Below are positions 31,629 through 40,203 of a stretch of 64,000 nt of DNA, one piece after another. Numbering within the stretch: the first letter of the stretch is position 1; each line of letters starts with the position of its first letter. Both the position numbers and the translations under genes were made by a program. The notes beneath the pieces were generated by a model that had not been told where the DNA came from, made no database searches, and saw nothing but the letters and a program-made list of their open reading frames with translations. Origin of the DNA: Rhodospirillales bacterium (GTDB lineage: Bacteria > Pseudomonadota > Alphaproteobacteria > Rhodospirillales > GLO-3); NCBI GenBank assembly GCA_003354135.1, contig PIVK01000002.1:1-64000 (forward strand). Reading direction: 5' to 3'.

Positions 31629-32410
31629 GCCCCCCCCAACACGTCCAGTGCAGCGGCGTGAACCGTCGCGTCCCCGGCAGCAAGAACCCTGTCTCCCGAC
31701 GAGATGCCCAGTGCCCGGCCTTCCCAGTCGGTGATCACGCCGCCGGCCCCCTCGATCACCGGGACCAGCGCCATGAAATCGTAGGGCTGCAACGAGGCCT
31801 CGCAAACCAGGTCCACACTCCCGTTGGCCAGCAATCCGTAAGCGTAGCAGTCGGCCCCGTAGTTGGTCTTCTTGACCTGGCCCCGCAGCCGCTCGAAAGC
31901 GGCAAGGCTTTCGCCCTCGAACATGTGTGGAGATGTCGCGTAGAGCCAGGCATCGGCCAGGGTTCTGCACTTGCGGCTCCGTACCTCTTGGCCATCGAAG
32001 GTCGTCGGCTGCTTCACGGCCCCAATCCAGCGTTCCCCGGTTGCCGGAGCGTCGATAACGCCGACGACGGGCTTCCCGTTCAGGGCCAGGGCAATCAGCG
32101 ACCCGAAGAGCGGCTTGCCGGTGACGAAGCCCTGAGTGCCGTCGATGGGGTCCAGTACCCAGACGTACTCCGCGTCAATTCGCGTCTTACCGTGCTCTTC
32201 ACCGAAGATGCCGTGCTCGGGAAAGGCTTCTTCGATGAGGGGCCGCATGGCGGCCTCTATCTCCAGGTCGGCGACGGTGACCGGCGACAAATCGGCTTTG
32301 TCTACGATATCGACATCACTGCGAAAATGTTTCCGGGCGATCACCCCCCCCACATCCGCCAGATGGGATGCGAGATTCAAGAAAGCGTCCATATGGCCGC
32401 CGGCCGTCAT
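31625..32410 (-). CDS. hisN: inositol monophosphatase-family phosphatase, probable histidinol-phosphatase HisN
   Basis: A 261-residue Mg-dependent phosphatase. Metal-binding motifs are EEHG (about 70), DPIDGTQGF (about 86-94), and the C-terminal EASLQPYDFMALVPVIEGAGG. The WVLDPIDGT-GF-TG-P--GSLIAL pattern resembles HisN, which makes histidinol in actinobacteria and alphaproteobacteria, rather than SuhB; family members are hard to separate. The ATG at 32410 has AGGGTGAGG upstream and overlaps the stop of a 52-residue membrane protein. Its stop overlaps the cyclase start. Confidence 0.8.
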   Translation of the reverse strand: MTAGGHMDAFLNLASHLADVGGVIARKHFRSDVDIVDKADLSPVTVADLEIEAAMRPLIEEAFPEHGIFGEEHGKTRIDAEYVWVLDPIDGTQGFVTGKPLFGSLIALALNGKPVVGVIDAPATGERWIGAVKQPTTFDGQEVRSRKCRTLADAWLYATSPHMFEGESLAAFERLRGQVKKTNYGADCYAYGLLANGSVDLVCEASLQPYDFMALVPVIEGAGGVITDWEGRALGISSGDRVLAAGDATVHAAALDVLGGA

Positions 32411-32565
32411 TGCCTCACCCTGTATATCGGTGTGAGAGGGACTTCCGGCGGCGCCCCGGCGCGATGGTATTCGGGGATCAGGATGTCTCCGGTCATGTTC
32501 ACCATCCAAAGGAGCCACGTCAGCAGGGTGATCACGCCGAACCACTTCAACACCGCATCGAACAT
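32407..32565 (-). CDS. small single-helix membrane protein coupled to hisN
   Basis: A 52-residue reading frame starting MFDAVLKWFGVITLLTWLLW, with one transmembrane helix (about 7-25) and a short proline-rich tail. Its TGA overlaps the hisN ATG (ATGA), the arrangement seen for real coupled genes. Conservation cannot be tested here. I do not recognise the family. Confidence 0.5.
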   Translation of the reverse strand: MFDAVLKWFGVITLLTWLLWMVNMTGDILIPEYHRAGAPPEVPLTPIYRVRQ

Positions 32566-32696
32566 TCCGTAAGCAACCTCGTTCCGGAAAAGATTTTGTC
32601 TCTGTCGTCGGGAGTTTACCCGGAGCTTACCCGTCGGTTCAATTCCCTTGCCGAAATGATTTCCTCCGGCGCACTCCAGCGCTATAAGCAAGGACC

Positions 32697-33440
32697 ATGA
32701 GCGCACCTTCCAATCCGCTGGTCATCATCCCGGCCCGCATGGCTTCGACCCGGCTTCCCGGTAAGCCGCTGGCCGACATCCATGGGGTGCCGATGATCGT
32801 TCGCGTCTGGAAACGGGCCGTGGAAGCGGATGTCGGTCCGGTTGTTGTGGCCTGTGCGGAGACCGAAATTGTCAAGGCCGTGGAAGACGCGGGCGGCAAG
32901 GCCGTGCTGACCCGCCCCGACCATGCCTCTGGGTCTGACCGTATTCATGAAGCGTTGGAAATTCTTGACGGTGAAGGGCGCTATGACGCGGTGATCAACG
33001 TCCAAGGCGACCTGCCGACTCTGCCGGGGGCAGAGATTCGTGCCGTATTAGAGCCCCTGGTCGATGAACGGGTCGATATTTCGACTCTGGTCGCGGAAAT
33101 TACCGACGCGGACGAGATCGACAATCCCAACGTGGTCAAGGCGGCGGTGGGGCTGGCGCCGGGGGCGCGCATTGGCCAGGCGCTTTATTTTAGCCGCAGA
33201 GCGATCCCCTACGGCGAGGGGCCGCTCTATCACCACATCGGACTCTACGCCTACCGCCGCGATTCGCTGGAACGCTTCGTCGCCCTGCCTCACGGGGTGC
33301 TGGAAATGCGCGAGAAGCTGGAACAGTTGCGGGCATTGGAGTATGGCATGCGCATCGACGCTACCCTCGTTGACACGATTCCCTTGGGTGTCGATACTCC
33401 CGGAGACCTAGAGAAAGCGCGCGCCATGCTGGCGTCCTGA
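32697..33440 (+). CDS. kdsB: 3-deoxy-manno-octulosonate cytidylyltransferase KdsB
   Basis: A 247-residue CMP-Kdo synthetase that activates Kdo for lipid A assembly. The start [20 protein letters not shown] is the nucleotide-binding signature. Further family motifs are [18 protein letters not shown] and [23 protein letters not shown] precedes the ATG. pheA follows after 12 bases. Downstream Kdo and LPS genes (kdsD, lpt) occur at 49-52 kb. Confidence 0.97.
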   Translation: MSAPSNPLVIIPARMASTRLPGKPLADIHGVPMIVRVWKRAVEADVGPVVVACAETEIVKAVEDAGGKAVLTRPDHASGSDRIHEALEILDGEGRYDAVINVQGDLPTLPGAEIRAVLEPLVDERVDISTLVAEITDADEIDNPNVVKAAVGLAPGARIGQALYFSRRAIPYGEGPLYHHIGLYAYRRDSLERFVALPHGVLEMREKLEQLRALEYGMRIDATLVDTIPLGVDTPGDLEKARAMLAS

Positions 33441-33452
33441 CGGAGTGAGGTG

Positions 33453-34310
33453 ATGCCAAATAACACCATCGCGTTTCAGGGATACCCCGGGGCCTATTCG
33501 GACTTCGCCTGTCGGCATGTGTATCCGAAGATGACGACTCTGCCCTGCCGTACCTTCGAGGATGCCTTTGCCGCCGCACGGGACGGAACGGCAATGCTCG
33601 CCATGATTCCCATCGAAAACTCGGTGGCCGGACGGGTTGCCGACATTCACCACCTGCTTCCCAAATCAGGGCTTCATATCATCGGCGAGCACTTTCTACG
33701 CATCAATCATCACCTGCTGGGGGTCTCCGGGGCCAAAATCTCGGATCTGACCCACGTTCATTCCCATGTTCATGCTCTAAGCCAATGCCGCGACCTGATT
33801 CGAGAGTTGGGCCTGCAACCGGTGGAACACCTGGATACTGCGGGGGCCGCGGCCGAGGTGGCCGAGCGCCGGGACAAGACTCAGGGCGCCATCGCCTCCG
33901 AACTGGCGGTGAAACTGTACGGACTGGAGTCGCTCCGCGCCAGAATCGAGGACGCCGAGCATAACACGACCCGATTCATCATCATGGCGTGCGAACCTAA
34001 GGTGCCCGAGCCCAAGTCGGGCGAGGTCATGACCAGCTTCGTCTTCCGGGTGCGCAACGTGCCTGCGGCGCTTTACAAGGCGCTGGGCGGTTTTGCCACC
34101 AACGGAGTCAACATGACGAAGCTGGAAAGCTATCTGGTCGGCGGCAGCTTTAATGCCGCACAGTTCTATGCCGAGGTCGACGGGCATCCAGAGACGCGGG
34201 CGGTCAAGCTGGCGCTGGAGGAACTCGCATTCTTCACCCACGAGGTGCGGATCATGGGCACCTACCCCGCACATCCCTCCCGCCGGAAGGGTGAGCCGGA
34301 CGAGTCGTGA
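33453..34310 (+). CDS. pheA: prephenate dehydratase PheA (monofunctional)
   Basis: A 285-residue enzyme that converts prephenate to phenylpyruvate in phenylalanine synthesis. There is no chorismate mutase domain. The catalytic NTTRF lies at 171-175, IPIENSVAGRV at 52-62, and a C-terminal ACT domain (about 195-272, with TKLESYLVGG) should bind phenylalanine for feedback. The ATG at 33453 is preferred to a GTG three bases earlier because GGAG lies seven bases upstream. Confidence 0.95.
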   Translation: MPNNTIAFQGYPGAYSDFACRHVYPKMTTLPCRTFEDAFAAARDGTAMLAMIPIENSVAGRVADIHHLLPKSGLHIIGEHFLRINHHLLGVSGAKISDLTHVHSHVHALSQCRDLIRELGLQPVEHLDTAGAAAEVAERRDKTQGAIASELAVKLYGLESLRARIEDAEHNTTRFIIMACEPKVPEPKSGEVMTSFVFRVRNVPAALYKALGGFATNGVNMTKLESYLVGGSFNAAQFYAEVDGHPETRAVKLALEELAFFTHEVRIMGTYPAHPSRRKGEPDES

Positions 34311-34329
34311 CTTGCGTGCGTAAAGGGAT

Positions 34330-35523
34330 ATGAAGAAGATCCGGATCAGCCGAACCGTTGCCATGCCGGACCTGGTCCGGATCAGCCGTTACGAGCGGGT
34401 GCCGGAACTGGGCCCCCGGATTCTGTTCTTCAGCGGAGGTACGGCGCTCACTCAGATCAGCCGCGCGCTCAAGAGCTACACTCACAATTCCATCCATTTG
34501 GTCACGGCCTTCGATTCCGGCGGCAGTTCGGCCAAGTTGCGGGAAGCGTTCCACATGCCGTCCATTGGCGATCTGCGCTCGCGCCTTACCGCGCTCGCCG
34601 ACGAGAGCATCCGCGGTCATCCCGATATCTACCGGCTCTTCACTCACCGGTTTTCCAAGGAAGCCTCTGAAAAGGATCTCCTGGCACAGCTCGACGCCAT
34701 GTTGCATGGCGACGATCCTCGCATCGCCCCCATCGAAGATCCCATGAAACGCCTAATCCTCAATCAACTCGGCTTCTTCCGCGAGGCCATGCCCGAGGAG
34801 TTCGACCTTCGGGGCGCCAGCGTCGGCAACCTGATTCTGGCCGGCGGTTACCTCAACAACCACCAGGAGCTCGACCCCATCGTCTTTCTGTTCACGAAGC
34901 TGGTGGGGGTCCTGGGGACGGTCCGCACCATCGTCAACCAGGATCTGCACATCGGGGCGGAACTGGTGGACGGAACGGTTGTCGTCGGTCAGCATCGTTT
35001 GACCGGCAAGGAGATTCCACCGCTTCAGGTGCCGATTAAACGGCTATTTCTATCCGGCTCTGGGGATCGGGTGGAGCCGGCCGAAGCCGTGCTGGCGAAA
35101 AAAAAGCGCCGGTTGATCGGCGAAGCCGAACTCATCTGCTTCCCCCCCGGTAGTTTCTACTCCAGCCTGCTGGCCAATCTCCTGCCGTCCGGTGTGGGAA
35201 CGGCAGTGGCGAACAACGATTGTCCCAAGGTCTATGTCCCCAGCCTGGGCCACGATCCGGAAGCCATCGGTTTGGATCTCGCGGGCGCCGTGCGGACTCT
35301 CATCGACACCTTGCGCCGGGACGCCGGACCCGACTGTCCGGTCGAGAGGTTGCTCAACTTTGTGCTGATCGATACGCGGAACGGCGCCTATGCCGCGCCG
35401 TCATCCCAGGAGGCGCTGCGCAAATCGGGCGTCGAGGTGATCGACACCCAGCTTTCCAGGGAGCCCGAGGCTTCGGCCTACGATCCGAAAATGCTGTCCA
35501 CCGCCCTGCTTTCGCTGACCTGA
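34330..35523 (+). CDS. CofD/YvcK-superfamily protein, GAK-system-like
   Basis: A 397-residue protein with the CofD-family nucleotide and phosphate motifs SGGTAL (35-40), TAFDSGGSSAKLR, then GDLRSRLTALAD and DLRGASVGNLILAGGYL. The ILFFSGGTAL and YTHNSIHLVTAFDSGGSS forms recall the subgroup named GAK-system CofD-like proteins rather than YvcK or F420-specific CofD. Its substrate is unknown. No ATP-grasp or HprK-like partner genes of that system are present in the window, and no F420 pathway is seen. The start at 34330 follows AAAGGGAT. Confidence 0.7.
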   Translation: MKKIRISRTVAMPDLVRISRYERVPELGPRILFFSGGTALTQISRALKSYTHNSIHLVTAFDSGGSSAKLREAFHMPSIGDLRSRLTALADESIRGHPDIYRLFTHRFSKEASEKDLLAQLDAMLHGDDPRIAPIEDPMKRLILNQLGFFREAMPEEFDLRGASVGNLILAGGYLNNHQELDPIVFLFTKLVGVLGTVRTIVNQDLHIGAELVDGTVVVGQHRLTGKEIPPLQVPIKRLFLSGSGDRVEPAEAVLAKKKRRLIGEAELICFPPGSFYSSLLANLLPSGVGTAVANNDCPKVYVPSLGHDPEAIGLDLAGAVRTLIDTLRRDAGPDCPVERLLNFVLIDTRNGAYAAPSSQEALRKSGVEVIDTQLSREPEASAYDPKMLSTALLSLT

Positions 35524-35915
35524 GAATGGCCGCGCCCTCTATGGCGGTATGATTGTCGGAGCGCGCATTTAATTGGTGGGGCTGTCCCAAAAACTGAACG
35601 CTCGATCAGCTCAGATCCCAGCCTGAACCGCATTCTCCACGGTCGACCACTTTCTGTCACTCGCCAAGGGACGCAAGATGGGGTGGCCGCTGGACATTGA
35701 CCGGCGTGCTAGCCCTCACTGGCCACGTGTTGCCTATAGGCGGCGTGCGAGAGAAACTGGTCACGGCCCCGGGATCATGGAGGTCATCCTGCCCCACGCC
35801 AACCGCTTCGAGGATGTGGTCGGGCTCGCGTTCGGAAAAGCCGGATCAGTGCTTGTCGCCATCATAGACGTGACCTGAAGGCGGTAGCGCCCGGCCTTTG
35901 TATGTCGTCAGCGAT
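35524..35915. other. intergenic region with a decayed protease fragment
   Basis: About 390 bases between the CofD-like gene and the sulfotransferase. Apart from the Lon-like fragment at 35706-35838 I see no gene. The stretch marks the start of an accessory-looking interval that extends to putA. Confidence 0.5.
35706..35838 (+). pseudogene. frameshifted fragment of a Lon-type protease domain
   Basis: One frame reads LALTGHVLPIGGVREKLVTA, the loop of the Lon proteolytic domain near the catalytic lysine (compare GRVLPIGGLKEKLLAA). The next frame continues GIMEVILPHANRFEDV, matching the following Lon segment (GIKTVIIPKENEKDL). The two halves are out of frame, and neither the ATPase domain nor the catalytic serine region is present nearby. 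It is best read as a short relic of a lon-like gene. Confidence 0.5.
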
Positions 35916-36590
35916 TCAAAGAGCCGGCTTGCCGCCTCCGAGAGGGGGGGGCAGGGTATGCTTTCGATCTATGGGCTTGAGGCGACTATTACGGGCTGAG
36001 AGCAACTTGTCGCGGGGTAACCCTGTGGCTTCGGACAGACTTTCGGCCCAAGCGGATTCTGACGGATCCATTATCTCGTCATAGCCGATAACGCAGCCGC
36101 CGAAGACATGGAGTGCAGTGAGACCCGTACGGTAGGTCTCTAGATAATGGGCTTCGGTTTCCGCGTGTGACCACCCGAATGCGAGATACGAACTCATCGC
36201 CACGTTCTCAAAATTACGGTAGATGAGAATGATCCGTGGCGTGTGGTCGAGTTTGAAGACGGTATGGACCAGTCTGCCGAGATCCATCGACTTAGCGTAG
36301 TCGGCTTTCGAGAAAAGACGCTTGAGCGCCGTCTTGGCCCGGTGCATGTGCAGCCGCCGCAGCTTTCGAAATCCCCACCACATATCACTGATCGCAGCAA
36401 ACTTACGGGCCGTCTTGAAGGCTATGCAGGCCTGCTGGACATCGTCGTGTTCGTAAGCACCGGCAACACGGCGCCAGCCTTCCGGGTTGTCCATGCCGAA
36501 ATTCGCTCCCGCATCGGAAAGAATGGCCGACAGCAACGATGTGCCGCAACGTCCCGTTCCTATAATAAGGTATTTCGTTTTGGCGGACAT
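35916..36590 (-). CDS. sulfotransferase-family protein
   Basis: A 224-residue protein with the PAPS-binding loop IIGTGRCGTSLL (9-20; 5'-phosphosulfate motif) and a plausible 3'-phosphate motif IYRNFENVAMSS (about 123-134). Such enzymes transfer sulfate from PAPS to sugars, lipids or small molecules; the acceptor is unknown. AGGAAACGTC precedes the ATG. It stands alone between a decayed gene and putA, typical of an accessory locus. The C-terminus ends in a low-complexity PPPLGGGKPAL tail. Confidence 0.75.
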   Translation of the reverse strand: MSAKTKYLIIGTGRCGTSLLSAILSDAGANFGMDNPEGWRRVAGAYEHDDVQQACIAFKTARKFAAISDMWWGFRKLRRLHMHRAKTALKRLFSKADYAKSMDLGRLVHTVFKLDHTPRIILIYRNFENVAMSSYLAFGWSHAETEAHYLETYRTGLTALHVFGGCVIGYDEIMDPSESAWAESLSEATGLPRDKLLSARNSRLKPIDRKHTLPPPLGGGKPAL

Positions 36591-36726
36591 GACGTTTCCT
36601 TCCTAGAGTATCATGGTAGCTTCCGGGGTGACCTTTGACCAGCATTGAGCGTTGCCCCCGAATAGCCCCACTCCCACATAGAGAGCAGGTCTGTTAAGCT
36701 GTTGTCAGAAAAAGGGAAAGTGGCCA

Positions 36727-39700
36727 ATGACGGATAGCGTGCGTCTGCGCCGGTTATTCCGCGAAGCTCACCGCCGGGACGAGGCGGGGGCGGTCTCCCG
36801 TATCCTGGACGAAGCTGCCCTTCCCATCGAAGTCGTAGAACGCGTTGCAGGGCGCGCCCGGCGCCTCATCCAGGCCATGCGCGAAAGACCCAAGAGCGGC
36901 CTCGGACTCGACAGCTTCCTCCAGGAATACGGCCTTTCGACACGGGAAGGCGTGGCCCTGATGTGTCTGGCCGAGGCGCTGCTGCGCATTCCCGATACGC
37001 ACACCGCCGATCTTCTGATCCGCGACAAGATCGCGGGCGGCCATTGGGAGGACCACCTGGGCCAGGCGGGGTCCGTCTTCGTAAATGCCTCGACCTGGGC
37101 TCTGATGCTGACCGGGCGGCTGCTGGGCGAGACCAGGGCCGAGGACTGGAAAGGCACGCTCGCTACGCTGGCCGGGCGCGCTGGCGAGCCGGTGGTGCGC
37201 GAAGCGGTCAGGGCGGCCATGCGCATCATGGGCCACCAGTTCGTTTTCGCACCGACAGTGGCCGAGGCCTTGGAGAAGGCGGAACCGGCCGAGAATGCGG
37301 GTTGGCGCCATTCCTTCGACATGCTGGGCGAGGCGGCGGTGACGGCCAAGGACGCGGAGCATTATCATGACGCCTACGCCACGGCTATCCAGGCCATCGC
37401 CGTCAAGGGGGAGCGGAAAGGCCCAGTCGTCTCGCCGGGGATCTCGGTCAAGCTTTCGGCGTTGCACCCCCGCTTCGAGGCCACGCGCTCCAAACGCATC
37501 ATGGCCGAACTGGCACCTCGGGTCCTGGACCTGGCCCGCCTCGCCGCCAAGGCCGACATCGGGTTCTGCATCGATGCCGAGGAGGCCGAACGCCTGGACA
37601 TCACGCTGGACGTGCTGGAGGCCGTTTCGATGGACAAGTCCCTCAAGGACTGGGAGGGGCTGGGGATCGCCGTCCAGGCCTACCAGAAGCGCGGCCCGGC
37701 CCAAATCGACTGGCTGGAGGAGATGGCGACGCGCCACCGGCGGCGCCTGCAGGTGCGTCTGGTCAAAGGGGCTTACTGGGATGCCGAGATCAAGAAAGCC
37801 CAGGCGGGGGGCTTTTCCGGCTATCCCGTCTTCACCCGCAAGGCGGCCTCCGACGTCTGCTACGTCGCCTGCACCCGAAAAATCCTGGCCGCCGGAAGGC
37901 GTTTCTTCCCTGCGTTTGCCAGCCATAATGCCCTGACGGTGGCAATGGTGGCCGAGCTGGCGGGAGACGGGGCCGACATCGAATTCCAGCGCCTGCATGG
38001 CATGGGCGAAGACCTCTTCGACCTGGTATCCGGGCCCGGGGGTACCGGCATCCCGTGCCGCATTTATGCGCCGGTCGGCAACCACAAGGATCTGCTGCCC
38101 TATCTCGTGCGCAGGCTCCTGGAGAACGGCTCCAATGCCTCTTTCGTCAACCGCATCACGGACGCCGAGGCCCCCATCGATAGGTTGGTCGCCGACCCGG
38201 CGGCGAAACTGGCGGCGGCCGAACCGAAGCCTCACCCCCGGATCCCTTTGCCGGAAAATCTTTTCGGTGACGAGCGGCCGAATTCGCGGGGGCTCGACCT
38301 CATGGACCCGCGGGAACGTGACCCCTTGCTGAGCGCCATCACCGAGGCTGTCGCCGAGCCGCGCTCCGCCGGACCCATCATCGGCGGGGAGACCGTCCTC
38401 AAGGGTCCGGTACGCGAGGTTTCCTCGCCCCAGAACCGCACGCGGCTGATCGGCGCCTGTTTCGAGGCCGATGCGGCAGCGGTCGATCGCGCCTATGCGC
38501 TGGCCTCCGCCGCCCGGGAGCGGTGGGACGCGCTGGGTGCCGAGGGCCGGGCACGCATCCTGGAGACGGCGGGCGGGCTCTACGAAGAGAACCGGGACGA
38601 ACTGATGGCGCTCACCGTTTATGAAGCCGGGAAATCGTTGATGGATGCGGTGGCTGAGGTGCGTGAAGCGGTCGACTTCCTTTATTACTACGCGGCCCGC
38701 GCCCGCATCGACTTCACGGGCGCCCAGCGGCTTCCGGGACCGACCGGCGAGCACGATGAAATTCGTTTGGTGCCGCGCGGGACCTTTGCCTGCATCAGCC
38801 CCTGGAATTTCCCGCTCGCCATCTTCACCGGACAGGTGTCGGCGGCGCTAGCGGCCGGCAATTCGGTGCTGGCCAAACCGGCAGGCCCGACGCCCCTGAT
38901 CGCGTACCGTGCCGTGCAGTTGCTGCACCAAGCGGGGGTGCCGGGCGATGTCTTGCACCTGCTGCCCGGCCCCGGCGGCGTGATCGGCAGGGCGATGATC
39001 GGGCAACCGGGACTGAGCGGCATCGCCTTTACCGGCTCTGTGGAGACGGCGCACCTCATCAACCGCGCCCTGGCGGCGCGCGACGGGGCCATCGTGCCGT
39101 TGGTCGCCGAAACCGGGGGGCAGAACGCCTTGATCGCCGACTCGTCCGCCTTGTTGCCGCAAGTGGTGCGCGACGCCCTGGCATCCGCCTTCCAGAGCGC
39201 CGGTCAGCGCTGTTCGGCGCTACGCGTCCTGTTCGTTCAGGAGGACGTAGCCGACAAACTGTTGGGCCTCCTGGCCGGGGGCATGCAGGAATTAATCGTG
39301 GGCGACCCGGCGGATCCGGAGACGGATGTCGGCCCGCTGATCGACCTGGCAGCCCGCGAGGCTATGCGGACCCATGCGAAACGCATGGAAAACGAAGGCC
39401 GCCTTATCGCCGCCACACCCCTGGATGCGGCCCTGAGCGAACGCGGCTCCTTCTTCACCCCGCACGCTTTCGAGATCGACAACATCGGCATTCTGACCGG
39501 CGAGGTCTTCGGCCCCATTCTCCATGTCATCCGCTACCGGGCCGACGAGTTGGACCGTGTGATCGACGCCATCAACGGCACCGGCTTCGGGCTGACGCTT
39601 TCGGTCCATTCGCGCATCGATTCCACCATTGCGCGGGTGCGCCGTAGGGCCCGGGTCGGCAACCTCTACGTCAACCGCAACCAGATCGGTGCCGTGGTGG

Positions 39701-39882
39701 GCGTCCAGCCCTTCGGCGGCGAAGGATTGTCGGGCACCGGCCCCAAGGCGGGCGGTCCCCGGTACCTCCACCGCTTCGCCACCGAACGCACGGTTTCCAC
39801 CGACACCACGGCCTCGGGCGGCAACGCCTCGCTGATGATGTTGGGGGAAGGCGATGGGGCATGCCCGGGCTCGTCCGGGTGA
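36727..39882 (+). CDS. putA: bifunctional proline dehydrogenase / P5C dehydrogenase PutA
   Basis: A 1051-residue enzyme oxidising proline to glutamate. The PRODH barrel (about 130-470) has the FAD motif LVKGAYWDAEIKKAQ (K347) and FASHNA. The aldehyde dehydrogenase domain (about 540-1020) has PWNFPLA, E795 in AETGGQN and catalytic C829 in AGQRCSALR. The N-terminal ribbon-helix-helix DNA-binding domain of E. coli PutA is absent, so this is the shorter, non-autoregulating form. An AAGGGAAAG site precedes the ATG. Confidence 0.97.
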   Translation: MTDSVRLRRLFREAHRRDEAGAVSRILDEAALPIEVVERVAGRARRLIQAMRERPKSGLGLDSFLQEYGLSTREGVALMCLAEALLRIPDTHTADLLIRDKIAGGHWEDHLGQAGSVFVNASTWALMLTGRLLGETRAEDWKGTLATLAGRAGEPVVREAVRAAMRIMGHQFVFAPTVAEALEKAEPAENAGWRHSFDMLGEAAVTAKDAEHYHDAYATAIQAIAVKGERKGPVVSPGISVKLSALHPRFEATRSKRIMAELAPRVLDLARLAAKADIGFCIDAEEAERLDITLDVLEAVSMDKSLKDWEGLGIAVQAYQKRGPAQIDWLEEMATRHRRRLQVRLVKGAYWDAEIKKAQAGGFSGYPVFTRKAASDVCYVACTRKILAAGRRFFPAFASHNALTVAMVAELAGDGADIEFQRLHGMGEDLFDLVSGPGGTGIPCRIYAPVGNHKDLLPYLVRRLLENGSNASFVNRITDAEAPIDRLVADPAAKLAAAEPKPHPRIPLPENLFGDERPNSRGLDLMDPRERDPLLSAITEAVAEPRSAGPIIGGETVLKGPVREVSSPQNRTRLIGACFEADAAAVDRAYALASAARERWDALGAEGRARILETAGGLYEENRDELMALTVYEAGKSLMDAVAEVREAVDFLYYYAARARIDFTGAQRLPGPTGEHDEIRLVPRGTFACISPWNFPLAIFTGQVSAALAAGNSVLAKPAGPTPLIAYRAVQLLHQAGVPGDVLHLLPGPGGVIGRAMIGQPGLSGIAFTGSVETAHLINRALAARDGAIVPLVAETGGQNALIADSSALLPQVVRDALASAFQSAGQRCSALRVLFVQEDVADKLLGLLAGGMQELIVGDPADPETDVGPLIDLAAREAMRTHAKRMENEGRLIAATPLDAALSERGSFFTPHAFEIDNIGILTGEVFGPILHVIRYRADELDRVIDAINGTGFGLTLSVHSRIDSTIARVRRRARVGNLYVNRNQIGAVVGVQPFGGEGLSGTGPKAGGPRYLHRFATERTVSTDTTASGGNASLMMLGEGDGACPGSSG

Positions 39883-40020
39883 TCAACTCATCCCCGACGC
39901 GGTGATCCTCACCGGCAGGCCGCCCTTGTAGCCGATGCCGAACCGGAACCCCTCGTGGCGCGCCAGCACATATACGGCGTCTCCATCCTTGAAGCCTGGG
40001 GCCGGATCGCTTAAGTCGGG
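39883..40020 (-). pseudogene. possible C-terminal gene remnant
   Basis: An open stretch of 45 codons without a usable start, closed by TGA three bases from the convergent putA stop and preceded by an in-frame stop at 40021-40023. It reads GFKDGDAVYVLARHEGFRF followed by GIGYKGGLPVRI, which looks like real protein sequence. I cannot name the family. The remaining 180 bases up to the DUF4340 gene show nothing recognisable. Confidence 0.25.
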
Positions 40021-40203
40021 TTAGGTGGCGTTGATGTGAATCCTTGCGCAAGCAATGTTGCGGGCGGCCTATAGCAGGGACGGCGCGGGCAAGAGGCTAC
40101 CGCAACCCCACCACATTCATAACCATGATCCATCTGATCGCCGTCCCGCTCGGCGACTTGTTCAATTCCACATGATTCGTCGAGATGGCAGGATTTATCG
40201 TCT

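Noticed and set aside
36754-38754. 666-codon minus-strand open frame opposite putA
   Set aside because: Mirror frame of a well-conserved gene; no recognisable domains and no ribosome-binding site.
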